Positions 48,030 through 64,000 of a DNA stretch of 64,000 bases are shown here, one piece after another. Position numbers and translations under genes: made by a program. How positions within the stretch are numbered: position 1 is the stretch's first letter; every line of letters begins with the position of its first letter. Source of the DNA: Casuarius casuarius (taxonomy: Eukaryota > Chordata > Aves > Casuariiformes > Casuariidae); assembly GCA_003342895.1 (NCBI GenBank), contig PTFA01000031.1:6242678-6306677 (forward strand), in the 5' to 3' direction. The notes under the pieces were generated by a model. It did no database searches. It worked only from the letters and a program-made list of their open reading frames with translations, and had not been told where the DNA came from.

Positions 48030-51000
48030 AGTTGCAACAAAAAAAAAAGAAAAGCAGGACATTAAGATAAAAGGTGTTTTTAGTTTCTCTTTTGCACACA
48101 TCATGTCCCAAGAACCATTCTGCAGTGACTATAAACAGAAGCTATGAGATAGCTCAGGAGAAACCTATTTTGTAAACTAGTGGAAATGAATCCCATGCTA
48201 CACATCCTCAGAAAGGGTTAATGTAACGTGCTCTAAATACACTCCAGTCACCCATGTATAACTTCCCCATGTGAACAAGTTCTCCAGAAGTCATTTTACA
48301 TTGCTGTTCAACTTATCAGTCATCCAGATTCCTAGTTTCCACTTATATACAGTCACGTAAATTCAAAAGGCTTTTGTTACTTTGGACTTATATCAGTGCA
48401 AATGAGAAGAGACCCTAATTTCCAGCTGTATTTCTGTTCAGATATGCGCTGAGAGAGTGAGTACTGTCTCATGCTCACAGAATAAAACCTACCCTGCAGA
48501 GTCCTGTGCCTTATTCCCAGGGTCCTAAGAGATCAATGATCTGACTTAAATCAGTTTCTTCTGTTCTAAAAAAGTACTCGCTGCAGTTTACCCGCTTGCA
48601 TTGTACAGTCACAGCTGGTCTTCTATCTGAGAATTTTTACAGACATTACACTTTGAGATATTGTGAAAACACCAAATAGTTTACTCATGAAAACTTCCTT
48701 ATCTCAGGCCACTGCTACAACATCCTTATCCATAATGTTACAGTGCTTCCTTTCTTTGCAAGCCTGGAATAAGTTAATACTACCTGGCCCTTGATAATGG
48801 CCTCTCCTCTCTGTGAAGCACATAATCAGAGTACTCTCGAACACCAGCTGACCAAACTTGAACCATCTCATTCCAGAAATGGACAAACAGGAGGCAAATA
48901 GTGAAAATAATGAATGATGAAATGACCCTGAACTGTAATGCAATAGAAAAGCCAAGTCAGCCTCTCCCTCAAAGAAAGAAATCACACAAAAAGTTTCCTC
49001 TAACTTCCACTCTTCCTACTTGCTCAAACTGAAGACAGTTTTTCATTTGTTCCCTGAAAAGCTCTGGCCACATGTAGCAGTAGCATGTTTGCTTCTCTGT
49101 TCTTGCAGCTTGCATCCTTTCAACATTAGCTGGAAAATGTCTTATTTTATAGTTACACATTGTTATTGTTTCACATTTCTCTGTATTCCACTTCTGCAGT
49201 TGCAAAGAGCCTGGATGATAAATTGCCATTACACAGATAAACATGGTCTTTGGACACAGCCACTTTAAACCAAGACTACTAATTCTGCTTATTTGTATGT
49301 GTACCAGTACAAACTAATGTTTTGTTTCAAATACAAAATTAGAATTCTTCAGGAAAACTGGAACTGTGCAAGACATTTGATTTCTGCAGAAGAGTCATAT
49401 CAATCAAGCTTGTGCCCAGAGAGACAGGTGTCGGGCTTTTCCAACTCTTCAGTTTTTGGACCTTTCCATAGAAGATTTAACCTCCAAAACGTTATACTAT
49501 CCTTAGTTACTTTTCACAGGCTCTTAGAAGTAGTTCGCAGATCAGAGATTAAAAGCCATCGAACTAGCATTTAAATGCGTGTCTCTGCCTCTGAACTCCT
49601 AAGATCCAGGAAGCAATCATTATATCTCAGTGAAGGCAGGAGAGGCCCAAACCCACTCTGATTAGTGATAACATGACTAATCCAATCATTGGTCAGATCC
49701 TAAGATCACAGGAAAATTTATGCAGGTCTTTCTTAAGTCCTTCTGTCACTTTATGAAAGTAACAGTTGTAAATGTTTCAAAGTATATGCATCATTTCAAG
49801 TCTCCTAGAAGACTTGAAAAGTCTTTTGCTCTGTTGACTTTCCTTCCCATTTCTCAGGGCTGCCTGTTTTTTATTGTAACAAGGACACTGGATTTGCTAC
49901 CTGCTGCTACCACAACATCTCTATGTGGCCATAGAGCTCAGAAGTGAGCAACCTGGGGTAAATCAGAAATCTTCAGCAGAGTCTGTGGAGTTACCTGCTG
50001 CAACTAAAACCAGCATCCAGGCCACTATACCTTGAAATATCATAGACTGATAACCATAATAAGCTTCAAGGTAAACTCTGCTCTCTGCTGTTACAAATAA
50101 TTTCCACAGAATAAATTCAGAGTCGTTACACAGATCTCAGCATTGCTCCTCCAGACACAGGCTGGGAAAAGGGAAGCAGCCAACTCAAGGAGCGTCATTA
50201 AGCTCTACATTCAAGTAAACAGCACCTGCCTTGAAATCCAAGCCAGACTACTGTTAACACTGTCTGGTGCGATCCACCTTTCTGAGCCATGTGGCAAGTG
50301 CAGGAGATGCTACTTTAAGCATCCAGAGAAAGCGAGAATGAAAGTAACTGTCAGAGAAAACTACCTTCATGATTTCTTTTTACTGCTTTTTTCCTGATTT
50401 TGTCAAAAAAAAAAAACTACAACCAACTGCGATAACCATTTCTGAGTGGAAGAGGGATAGTCTAGTTCTAATATGAAAGAGGTAAATACTTGTGGGTTTT
50501 TTTAATCTCCCTTTACATCCAAAAAGATCAAGGTCTTAGCATCAGAAATGATATACAACTATCCCAACCTTTTCTGCTGCGCTCCCTAGTCACAAGACTA
50601 CTCTTATGACCAGAGGCTTGTTAATGATAACAAGCTTGTAGCAAGTAGCTTGTTCTAAACATGGTTTCTTCCATCTGCTGATATTTCAGCAAGCAGCATC
50701 ACCCCAAGGGCCCACAGCGTTGTCCCATTTCAAATTGAGTATTACTCTGGTGACAACCACAGTTATTCCTGAAGGAGGAAGCAATATGCGAGGATCTGTT
50801 TCTGATGCAACAAAAGCAACTGGCGTTAGAAGAACAGGTAGGTGTCTGTGAACCACTGTCCTTAGCGTAGGAGCATCTGGACTAGTCATTAACACCCACA
50901 TTGTAGATGCTACTAAGCCAAGGGATAAGGATGTTTGTCATTTAGAAAGGTTTGGTAAGTCAGTGAAGAGTATCCTTGTTGCATTATGGGTTTAAACAGT

Positions 51001-53604
51001 GCTGCAACACAGAAGCACTTGCACTTTCCATTACCTCCTTTAGTTTCCTCCTATGTGAAAAATTGCTCCTCACCTAACAGCACATGGGCAGGCAAATTCT
51101 GCAGGCTTCCTTCATATTATTAGATGCAGCGTAAGTCTGTCACAAGCAGCTAAGGGTAGCTAGCACCTACCTCCTCAAGTCAGTTCTTCTGACACTCACT
51201 GGCTTTATACAGCCTACAGCCAACTGCTATCCATAGAAATGGTAGATTATTTTTAACTGCTCTTTTGACACTTCCCTAGGCTATTTCAGTAAGCGTTTTG
51301 GCAGTTATCAGATAAAACAGAAGGATTACTGTTTTAGGATCATTCTTTAGAGATGACTAATATTTAACACATTAGTCTGGCAGCATTTCAGCCAACAGAT
51401 CCCCTAGTTTGTTGCTTTGGGGGAAAAAAAACCCTATCTCACAGGTTTTTCTTCACAAAACAAGAGAAAGACAAAAATAACTGTAACAGAAACATACTAG
51501 AAAAGTTCAACTCAGGTGAAGACAAACAATTCATTATCTTTAGGACAGTAGTCAGTGTCCAGAAGGCAATACTATTACCTCCCTGGACATGGCTGTGCCT
51601 CCGCTCTCAGCCAGGACATCCGAGAGGCTCTGACCCCATCCCACTGGGAGATTCCCCACCTCCTACCTGGGATATTGACAACCAGCAGACTATCCTAAAG
51701 TCAGTCAAGAACAAGAAGAAGATAAAAAACAGATAATTTCCAGCCTTCTCATGAGAAACATAGGAAAAAAAGCAAGCCTTCACTACCTTGCAATCCCAGC
51801 TCTTTCTGAAGAGCTTCAGCAGAAAGAGAAGACATGACTGTTTTTGCAGCAGCTGTGGTCTGCTGATGAGATTTCTGCTCCTAACCTTCCCCCTCCTCTT
51901 TGCTCTGTGCCTCACAGCAGGCAGCATTAACAACATCAGCGGCTCACAGGCCGCAATCGTTTATCCCCTGCCCTGCTTTCAGGGAGAAATGAGATCTGTG
52001 TGAAGAGGAAGGCAGAGGAGTGGAGAAAACATAGGTGCTACTACAGCTTCCCCACAGCTGGTGTAAGTATAGACTGTGCATTTTTTTACTACTGCCTTGC
52101 CTGCTACTCCTATAGTAAGGAAACATCTGAAAATCAGTACTGATGTTGCCAGGAGGAGGTAAAAAAGAGACGGCATATATCTGGTTTGCAGCCTTATCCT
52201 GTGCTTACTTTGTGCTGCCTTGTACTTGTAGACCAATGCCCCACTTTGAGCCTTGTAGAGCTGAATCAGAGCCATCAGCCCCTGTGGGTCTCTTCAGTGG
52301 TTTCTCCCATCTGTTGAGCAAAGGAGATGATCCCACCTTGCTTTTGGCTGCAGGAACACTTCAGTGTTTTGTTCCTATCGCTAGTGCACACAGCTTTGGT
52401 TCCCACTCTTTGTCTTAGTTCCTAACTCATTGAAAAGACTCCCTGATCTTTTGCCCAGGTGCTGTGCACTTCCTGATTTCTTCGTTTTCCCGGGTGCTTT
52501 TCTCAGGTAGACCTTGAACTTGATACAGCCCTTGTTCTCTTCTTGATTTCTCCAAGTCTCCGTTCACCCTGATGTAGAGATGTCTCTGGTTCTAAACCTA
52601 CTTCTGGTGTAACCAGTTGCCCATTGGTCCTGGATGAGATCAAACGAGCACAGCTCTAACTCAACCGCTAACACCCTGTGCTCCCACAGCTGCTAATAGA
52701 TGGCAGCTTCCCAAGCAGATGGCTCCCCTATCCCCTCCTTGCCCTAAACATGGTAAAATCCAAATAAAAATGGATATGGAGAAAAAAATGTGATTGCTAC
52801 CAAGCTCAGCAGGTGAAGAAAGGTGCATTTTTAAATTCATATCCTAATGTGTCTTTTCCCCCATTTGCAATGTAAGATACTGGTTCCTCAAGAATCTGTA
52901 AATAACCTTCCCTCCCACCCCAAATGATTTCCTCCAAACAGGAGGGAAGCAGATGAGGAACCTTTTTTAAAATTGGAGAGAATAATCTGGGCACAGAGAA
53001 GGGACAGAGCTTAGGGTGGATAACAGCTGGGAAGGAATTTTAATGTGAAGTGGAGAAATTCTTCCTTTGCTGCCTCTCTTTCTATTCAGTGCTTGCATGT
53101 ATCATGAAGGAAGGTCTAGGAGCTAGCCACTGGATTACCAATGACTAATTGCTCCTGAGGGACCTTAAACATCTCCTTGAGGATGAACTCTTCTAAAAAG
53201 CCACTTTGTATGTTACATTTTGCAGATCATTTCTATATATTCAGGTCATCCACAACCTAAAGCCAGAAGTACTTTGTAAGCAGCTTTTGAAATAAATGCA
53301 GTTGCCTTGGTTCCTGAGGAGTGAATGAAGCTGGGTCTTAGATTAACCCTACAATCTAGCTCAGATGCTGCAAGGTTGCAGACAAGTAGCCTGTGAATGA
53401 GATCGAATCCTTGACATACAGTTAGAGGCAAATAAGGAGGAGAAAATAGCATTAATGTTTATGAAAAGAACAAGCTGGCCGTGGGAAGCAGCTATAGATT
53501 AAGGTAGATGTGATCACCTTACCCAGAAGAACTGTTTTTAGTAGAAGTAAGGCACATGTTAGTGCTATGGCGCAAAGCTGAAATAAATGGTAGTCTGTAC
53601 CAGT

Positions 53605-53735
53605 CACCCACAATCCAGATGAACTGGAACAGGTTCAGCAAAGGGAAACGAGGATGATCAGGGGAGCAGAGGAGCTGCCAAAGGGTTCTCGCCTTCCTGA
53701 AGCCTGCGCTGGCAGCAAAAGAGAAAACCACTCTT
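53605..53735 (+). mobile_element. Small CR1-like LINE relic, plus strand
   Basis: GAACTGGAACAGGTTCAGCA followed by AAACGAGGATGATCAGGGGA matches the sense strand of the CR1 segment just after the RT core (consensus form: GAGCGGGTCCAGAGGAGGGC, then GATGATCAGAGGGCTGGAGC). It is short, degenerate and without coding capacity. Edges are uncertain. Confidence 0.5.
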
Positions 53736-56700
53736 TAAGATGAAAGGGTGTTTCTTCTTCAAATACTATTTTTTTATAGCTGTTCTGTGATTCAGCTTTG
53801 GTTTTCAGTGGTGAAGGGGGCAGGCACCACCATTACGACTGATCCGCACACGCGTGCCTGTTAAGTGTATGTAATTTGTTTCAAATTCTCAAAGAGGTAA
53901 AGATTTCTATGCTGGTGAAAGTGACTCACACAAGAAGGCCGAGGATTTTTCCCCAAGGCCACACAGTGACAGGCACCTCACCAAAGAAAGAAAATTGATA
54001 TCTAGGCTTCTCCCAGAGTGATTAGAGAGTTACAGGGATGACCAGAATGTCTACAGCTACAGTTAACTCTGAAAAAAAAATCACAAGGGAATTTGAAACT
54101 CCTCTCTAGGAGAATTAAGAATGAGATGATATTGGATACAGAATGGCAATATACCTGCTGTCTGCACCTTTTCCACGTCTGAAGTACCCAGAGTTGGTCA
54201 CTGCTGGGCATGGCTACCCAAACTGGCAAGCCTTGCAAGTGGGTGACTCTGGCTGTTTCCATGTCCTTGCTTCTGTCCCAGCTGGAGAAAGGCAGTCCCT
54301 CCGCTTGCAGGACTTGCATGTCAGGACATAGCAATATCCTCTTGTTGAATGCTGAACTACTTCCTCCTCTAGCAAGCCCCTCCTGATGAGTTGCTTTACC
54401 ACTGTGCTCCTCTAAGAGACATTGGTATCTCTCTCATTTTCACATTAGCCACATATACCTCATGTCTTGATGGCTATTTAACTTACCAGGCACTTCACAT
54501 TGCCATTGCTTTAACAGCCTCAGATAATCACTGCTATTCTTTCCAGATGGAGGCCCTTGGCTACAATATTCAGTTTGTTAATTAAAGGCAACACGACTTC
54601 GGTATTACAGCTTTGATGGTTCAAAGAGGCAGCTCAGGGATGCTAATGGCCAGCAGGTGGATACGTGTGACAGGATTCTCATGCCGTTTCAGGGAGCAGC
54701 TGTACGTGCAACCAGGAAAGTCAGCACCTTCTTTTCCTGCAAACGCTGCTAATAAATAATATGCTGTGATGCAAAACTCTCATGTGAAAGACTAAGCTGG
54801 CAAAAAGGGGCAGAGGGAAAAAGACAGAAAGCAGGGAATATACCATTAATGACAATGCTTTGAAACATTCAGGTGTCCTATGCTGGTTCCCTTATTTTTC
54901 CATGGTGCTGATAATAGATGGGGCACAACACAAAAATTCAAGGTCTTGAAACTGTCTTCTCAGAGCTCTGTTTTTTATGCATGTGTTCAGTAGTGGTACT
55001 GAAAGGAACCAAGATTAGGTTACTGAGTATAAGGTTGCATCCTAGATGTGTGCTATAATATTTGAACTGTTCCAAATCATCTATCCATGGACACATAAAC
55101 ATGTCCCCACAATTATCTCAGTAGATTAATGTAAGTGTATCCCAATGCTGCTGCAGCTGTATTTGTGACACACCTTACTTGGCAGAGACAGCATCAGCAC
55201 CGTGCTTTAATAGCAATCAACAGATTTTGTTCCCACCTCTGGCAGGCCCCTTGGTTTTCCTGCCTCGGTTACCTCCATCCAGAAATGTTAAGATGGGTGA
55301 CTATCCTCAGAGTATACCTTCAAATGAGTAGTGTATTGTCAGATTATTATGAGAAATGACCAACTTTTTCTTGAAATATCAGGGATTAAGGAAAATTAAG
55401 TTTGCAATTGATATCAAACCACTTAGGAAGTGAGATTGCTGAAACGACAGTTTCCAGCATAAGACAAACAAAAATGACTGATGCAATTACTGTAACAGAC
55501 TATCTGCTACAGGCTTGTTTTTTCCAAGAAAATTTCCGAAGTGGTTTCCTGTAGCAATAACTTCAGTAGAACATTATTAAACATGTATCCTCCTCCTTGC
55601 CTCTGTTTAGCTAAGTGCAAAGGAAACAGTGGAGTGATGAAGTATTTTCCAATATTTGGACATTTTAAGAGCCCTCTGGAGTCTGCTTACCTTTAGCATG
55701 TAGTTTCAGGTTTTAAGCTATCCTTCCCTCCGTTCCTTACTTTGCAATACCATGTTGTATTAATAAAGCAGAAAATGGGCATAAAACCAAGTGACCTCTT
55801 GAATATTGTAGGACAGTTTTACACACAGTGGAGCAGGGACCCAAACAGGCTTTAGTACTGCAAAACAGAAGTTCACAGTAAGGGCCCGAAATGCCACCAA
55901 CCTCACTTCTTTCATTCTTCTCACATTTATTTTACATTATTCAGCCCCAGAGCTTCCACAGTCCCTCAGAAATGTACATCATTCCAGCAATGATCTTTGC
56001 TTTACGTGCATAAGTTATGCCTGCGTATACAGGAGCCTACAGCAAAAGCGTGGGTACACAGCTGCTTGATAGGAACTACAGAACTGGCAACTTCCATCAC
56101 AAAACAAAATCTGTGATCTTGGCAAAAAAGCCATCCCTGGTTTGAATAGCAGAGTGATAGCTAACCACCTCAAGCAACTGTGGGAAGCGCAAGGGGAAGG
56201 AGAACAAAAATCGTGCGAGGAGCAGCACAACACAGTTACCTATTTTCAAAGAGACTCCAGTGTTTCCGTTCTGTTGGGATACTGACAGATCCTCAATTTT
56301 TAACATTTCAGCCAGAAAGTCCATCTGTTGGGAATGTCCTTGCAAAATCTGAAAATCTTAACTGATTGCCATGGTTTGTAATCTAATGACTCAGGTTTTA
56401 AGATACTCCCATCTCAATTACTTTTTGGCACACTTAGTACACAGCCTTACCAGACCAGTGCATCATCAGAGTAAAACAGGACTGCTCAGCCTAACACTTG
56501 CTGGTCAGTGGACCAGTTTCCTAAATTCTGCCTCTGTTGTTTGCATCTCTAAGACACAGAATATTCATTTGTGTCTCTAAAACTGTCCCACCGAGATCCA
56601 TAAACAACTGACATTGTGTAATAAATGCCCTAGTAGTTAAGTATTGGTGAGTGCAGTATTAATCAAGAGGTTGGGGGAAACAAACTTTTCAACAACTTAA

Positions 56701-58500
56701 GCTTTGATATTTTTCCATACTACATGGAAAAAATAAGGGTGTATGTGTGTGGGGGGAGGACCTCAGCACACACAAACCAAAACTGTATCTTCTGAATATT
56801 TCCCCAAAATAGGATTGTACCGGTGGTTAGATCCACCCAGGATCTCCTTGAAAATGAGGAGAGTCTGCCCAGGCTCTCAAGTGATATGCATTTCCGTATT
56901 TTGCCAAAGAAGCTTCAGCCCCAAATATTCCAGTCTGGTCAACGTATTCAGATCAAAGATTAGCTTGCACTCCAGGACTAGCAACACTGGCACCTCTTCT
57001 CCATTCAGCATTAGTAACAAACTGAAGCTCCCACAAAAACATGCAACAAGAGGTTAAAGTTTTTTTCATGAGTCATCACTTAAAACCATACCCAGTCATC
57101 TGTTTAAGTTAAAGTGTTCCTGAGATTGAAAAGCCACTTTATTTGCACCAGAATTCTTACCTGAGTTTTAACAACCATCTAAAGTCCTTAAGTCAAACTG
57201 CATTCCCACACACACCCCTGTTCCCAATCCCAAAATAAAAATCGCACTTCAGAATGCCTCAGTGACAGTAGCTTAGGTTTCATTAGAACTGATAGGATGA
57301 ACAAAATTCAACTGCATTTCTTCTTTTAGGCAGATAGAGGGATTTTACATCCGGTCAAAAATCTGGTTCCTGGCATTTCAGTCATTAGATGGATTTATGA
57401 AATCAACAGCTGGAAGAGAGCTTTTCTGTCATTAGAGAGTCCTTTACATGTATTTGGCAACCGTGGTGTCCAACATTAGTAATGGCAAAAAGTCTCCCCC
57501 TATTCAATTCTCAGTTGTTATAGGCTCAGTCTTGTCTTCTGATGCAGTTTTGTGTACAGCTAGGTATTACATGCAGTCATGTAACACCAGCTGTGTATCT
57601 CCTGCTCCAGCTTTTGCATTAGACTGCTACCATGCAGAGACCATCCACCCTCTCAGACTCTGGAAGCAAAGCTCATTGCAAAGCTTCCTGTTCCAAAAAG
57701 GAACCCAAGATTTTCAGCCAGCTTATTTCACATGCTAACAGATAAAATATTTGGCTTCTAAAGATGCATATAATGAGCATAAGGCTCAAATATGGAGTGC
57801 ATTTTATTGCATTATGATCGCCATTTGAATTGCCAGAGAGTTAGCTCTGCATGCTACTCTGATGTTAACAACGTCTGTATGAGTGGGAAAGCACGGGAAA
57901 GCACTTCCTGCACACCAGGAGGCTGGTGTGCATAGTCAAACTGTTGAACACTACTATTTTTAAGTTATGCTCATTAGGAGGCTACAGAAGCTACCAGGTA
58001 GACCACAGATTTTTTTAGCTGGCTTCTTCAAAAAGTTGATTTGAGTTTTTAAAGCTTTGGATAAAAAGGAATTCAGGACTAGTTGCATACATAATGGAAG
58101 ACTGAACTTTATAGCTTGTTACAAAATTGAGGCATCCCTCTTGGGTCCAAAGTCTTCCAACACAATGCATTTCACAAACGGTGGCAAGAACACTACCAGC
58201 CTGTTAGCCTAACTTGGAGTGAAATCCCATGGAGTGCTTTGATCCTGCCAATACAAGGAAATATACTTGACTTCTTGGAGGAGAAACAGGAGAGGAAAGG
58301 TGTTTGCAGGCACAGAAGAAGCACACTAACTGGTGGACTTCCTTATGATGCAAATTTGGATCACTCAGTTTGGATGACTGTCTCTGAAGATGTATCAAAA
58401 TCCTATAGAAGCAGTTCAAGCTATTTTCTCTACAGGCTGAGGAAGAACACTTAAGTTTTCCCTGAGTGTGCTAAAACAAGATACAATTGGGATGCAATCC

Positions 58501-58525
58501 TTTTTTTTTTTTTTTTTTTTTTTTT
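58501..58525. repeat. Poly(T) run (25 T)
   Basis: A homopolymer run beyond the inferred RALA 3' end. On the minus strand it is poly(A), so cDNA priming from read-through transcripts could give a false 3' end here. Confidence 0.9.
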
Positions 58526-58869
58526 AAAACTTATAAAGGTTCTCTCTTTAAAAAGATCTCACTTTCCATTCTTGTGGAAAAGTGTACTTCTGGAACAAGC
58601 TTACTGCAATTCATTTGCCTGTTTTCAGATACTCCTTGTTACAGTAAGTAGGGAATGAATTAGTACAGGACTAAGTGTGGCAGTTGCATAGTCTAAGTAA
58701 AACACACTTTGTAAAAGCTGAGATTAAGTTAAATCTACAGTTCTGTTCATATACACTAAAAAAACTTCTGGAATATTTGGATTTTTTTTTAACTCCATGG
58801 TTAAATGGTGTCAACTATAGCATAGTATCAGTAATATGGTTATCAATTAACACTGCACAAGTTTTTTTC

Positions 58870-60704
58870 TTTTTTTTTTTTAAAAACGGAAGTTTATTTG
58901 TCTTTCAATGGCTCAAATTGCAAATAAAAGGACAGGTTAGGCATCAGCCAAGACCAGTTTCATGTGTCTGGTGGCTTCATAACACCTCAATTCCCAGTAT
59001 ACAGGTTCCAAAGCAAAGTCACAATGTTAGTGGTTAGACTCCCTGGCTAAATAGACCAAAATGAGTACACAGTAAGATGAAGACTGGCTTATTTGCCATA
59101 GTTACATGAGTAACTTCAATTCTGCACTTGGCAGTCTACTAAATGCACATACAAAATTCCTATTGATAAATATTTAACATGACAAATACAACTTCTAAGA
59201 GTTGAGTCCCTAAAATGTCTGTTAGCTTGAAAGTTAAATATTTGTTACCTAGTCTGCTTGAGCACATTTCAAACTGTCAGTTATAGGCTTACACATGTAT
59301 AAAAAGTATAACAGTTTGTGGCATTGATCTAGCCTGTCTTACCCCAAAGAAGTCCAAAACCCTCAAACATTCTGGTATATTTTTAGTTAAGATGCAGCAT
59401 ACTAACCATGTGCTAGTATTCTTGCTGTTCTGAAGCAACTGAGGCAGTACATTTTGTCTGGGGATTTTGGATGCACGTGGTAAATGTTTCTGTATTGCAA
59501 AGCATATTTGATTGTTTAATATCAACATTAACTAGAAAAAGTAGCTACAATGTTCCCCATTTTAAATCAACATAAACCAGACTAAACAGTACAAAACCTG
59601 CAAAGAGCTTCAGCATAACACACCGTGGTTCCCATAGCCGAGTATTAGGAACGCAAAAGAAATTAACTGATGACACCAGAATTTCCCAGACAACATCTTA
59701 ACTCAAAACACATTAGCGCTACTGAATCAGCTCCACTCCACCCAAATCCAGGGAGTTAAAACCCAAGGAACACCTAGACAAGAACTACTTGCAAAAGGGA
59801 AGTTTCAAGGTATCAGCACATTAAGATTTAAACATCCATTCCAGGCTTAAACTGTGCCATATGCTTATGACTCCAATCTTATATGTATTCTGACCTTTTA
59901 GTTTTAAGATACCATATTGTTTACTAAGATACAGATGACAGATTATGCTCTGTATTATTCACAAAACCAGAGTATGGCACACATTTAAAGAACAGACACT
60001 GCTAGCAGACAGCTAGTTAGGGAAATCATTCACATAACTGCACTCTACCAAGAGGGCAATCTCATACTGATGTACAGGGACAGTCTCCATGCAACGAGTT
60101 GAAAATACACCCTTGACTAAGCAACCTGCTATGTTTAGGTTTTAAAATTAAGGCATATTCAAATGTTTCCATGTAAGAGATTACTTCACTCTTCTAGGTT
60201 AATCAGATAATGCAGAACCACATATGATTTCTCCCAACATAACTTTTCGCGTATACATTATTCTTTTCTAATTTGCATAACTCCATGGCAAAACAACTGC
60301 ATACTGCTTTGTTAGGTATCATGTTCACAATTGTAATTTTCAAGGCAGCAGAAGACAAGATGAATTGACAATTATCAATGATAGAAAATGTATGCTTTAC
60401 AAGATCCACAAAGAAATACTTCCCCCCTCTATTAAAGAAAAGACTGCCTATGAAACACTACATTAAGAAGAAATGTGATAGGGTAGGCAATTATGAAATG
60501 GACTGAACTTTGCTTCTCTTGAAGCCACATCAATTTTTTTCAGTGAATTTGACTTTCAGTGCAGATCCAATTCATGCTCTTAGTGGTACATTACAATTTC
60601 CAACATGTTAGAGTAATTTCAGTCACTTGAGCCTTCAATGGCATGCTTATAAATTATGGTTTTTATTAGTATGGTCAGGGTAGGAAAGGAATTCAGGGTT
60701 TTGA
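58870..60704 (-). other. RALA: RALA 3' UTR
   Basis: AT-rich non-coding sequence follows the RALA stop for about 1.8 kb, close to the length recalled for mammalian RALA. A canonical AATAAA (minus strand) lies at 58893-58898, the best distal poly(A) signal. Another AATAAA at 60662-60667 is only about 40 bases after the stop and could give a very short 3' UTR. The exact 3' end is inferred. Confidence 0.6.
58893..58898 (-). terminator. RALA poly(A) signal AATAAA
   Basis: The plus-strand sequence TTTATT is AATAAA in the RALA direction. The next bases downstream include a genomic A-rich tract (58862-58882), which would mislead oligo-dT mapping of the true cleavage site. Confidence 0.55.

Positions 60705-64000
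<3,296 letters not shown>

Larger units (their letters stand above)
38741..58869. other. Intergenic region between CDK13 promoter and RALA 3' end
   Basis: About 20 kb with no convincing protein-coding gene on either strand. Open frames up to 155 codons (41332-41799) have no family resemblance, start inside AT-rich DNA and overlap frames of similar length. Contents noted are a small CR1 relic (about 53.6 kb), C/T homopolymer runs at 46898-46922, the 47.3-kb hairpin cluster, and a 19-bp tandem duplication. Distal regulatory elements or a lncRNA cannot be excluded. Confidence 0.7.

Noticed and set aside
54002..54402. Overlapping open frames on both strands, including a Cys-rich peptide
   Set aside because: Cys pairs (CKSCKRRDC, CKAC) suggest a zinc site at first sight, but spacing fits no known finger and the frame is short.

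Overview
This is a vertebrate nuclear window, most likely from a bird. The evidence is split genes with GT-AG introns, one CpG-island promoter, long non-coding introns, a fossil CR1 LINE, and compact spacing between two genes that are neighbours on human 7p14.1. No bacterial, phage, CRISPR or viral content was seen. There is one assembly gap (N at 37741-38059) and three single ambiguous bases (12346, 12499, 14176).

Layout: both recognisable genes lie on the minus strand. From the right edge, the last two coding exons of RALA (63529-63703 and 60705-60827) are followed by a long 3' UTR ending near 58.87 kb. About 20 kb of intergenic DNA without a convincing gene follows (about 38.75-58.87 kb). 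Next is a GC-rich promoter island (about 36.2-38.7 kb), interrupted by the gap. CDK13 then begins at 37577 and runs leftward through seven exons (36352-37577, 25547-26152, 21766-21933, 20817-20956, 15696-15866, 4398-4587, 1543-1599). It leaves the window before the rest of the kinase domain and the C-terminal tail. The seven exons join in frame (2558 nt, about 853 codons). They give the N-terminal RS-rich region and the first part of the kinase domain: glycine loop, VALKK lysine, PITAIRE helix, HRD loop and DFG.

Role of the genes: CDK13 with cyclin K phosphorylates the RNA polymerase II C-terminal domain and supports elongation and RNA processing. RALA is a Ras-family GTPase acting in exocytosis and membrane traffic. 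They are syntenic neighbours and are not known to form one pathway.

Points worth a second look: an unassigned, cleanly bounded 240-nt, 80-codon exon-like ORF inside CDK13 intron 5 (7507-7746); a cluster of promoter motifs (NRF1, CCAAT, TCTCGCGAGA, DR1, ETS, RFX-like) just beyond the gap; a 7-codon uORF before a weak-context CDK13 start; an old minus-strand CR1 copy at 3.17-3.86 kb; and a group of short hairpins at 47.3 kb. No clearly new biological system was found.
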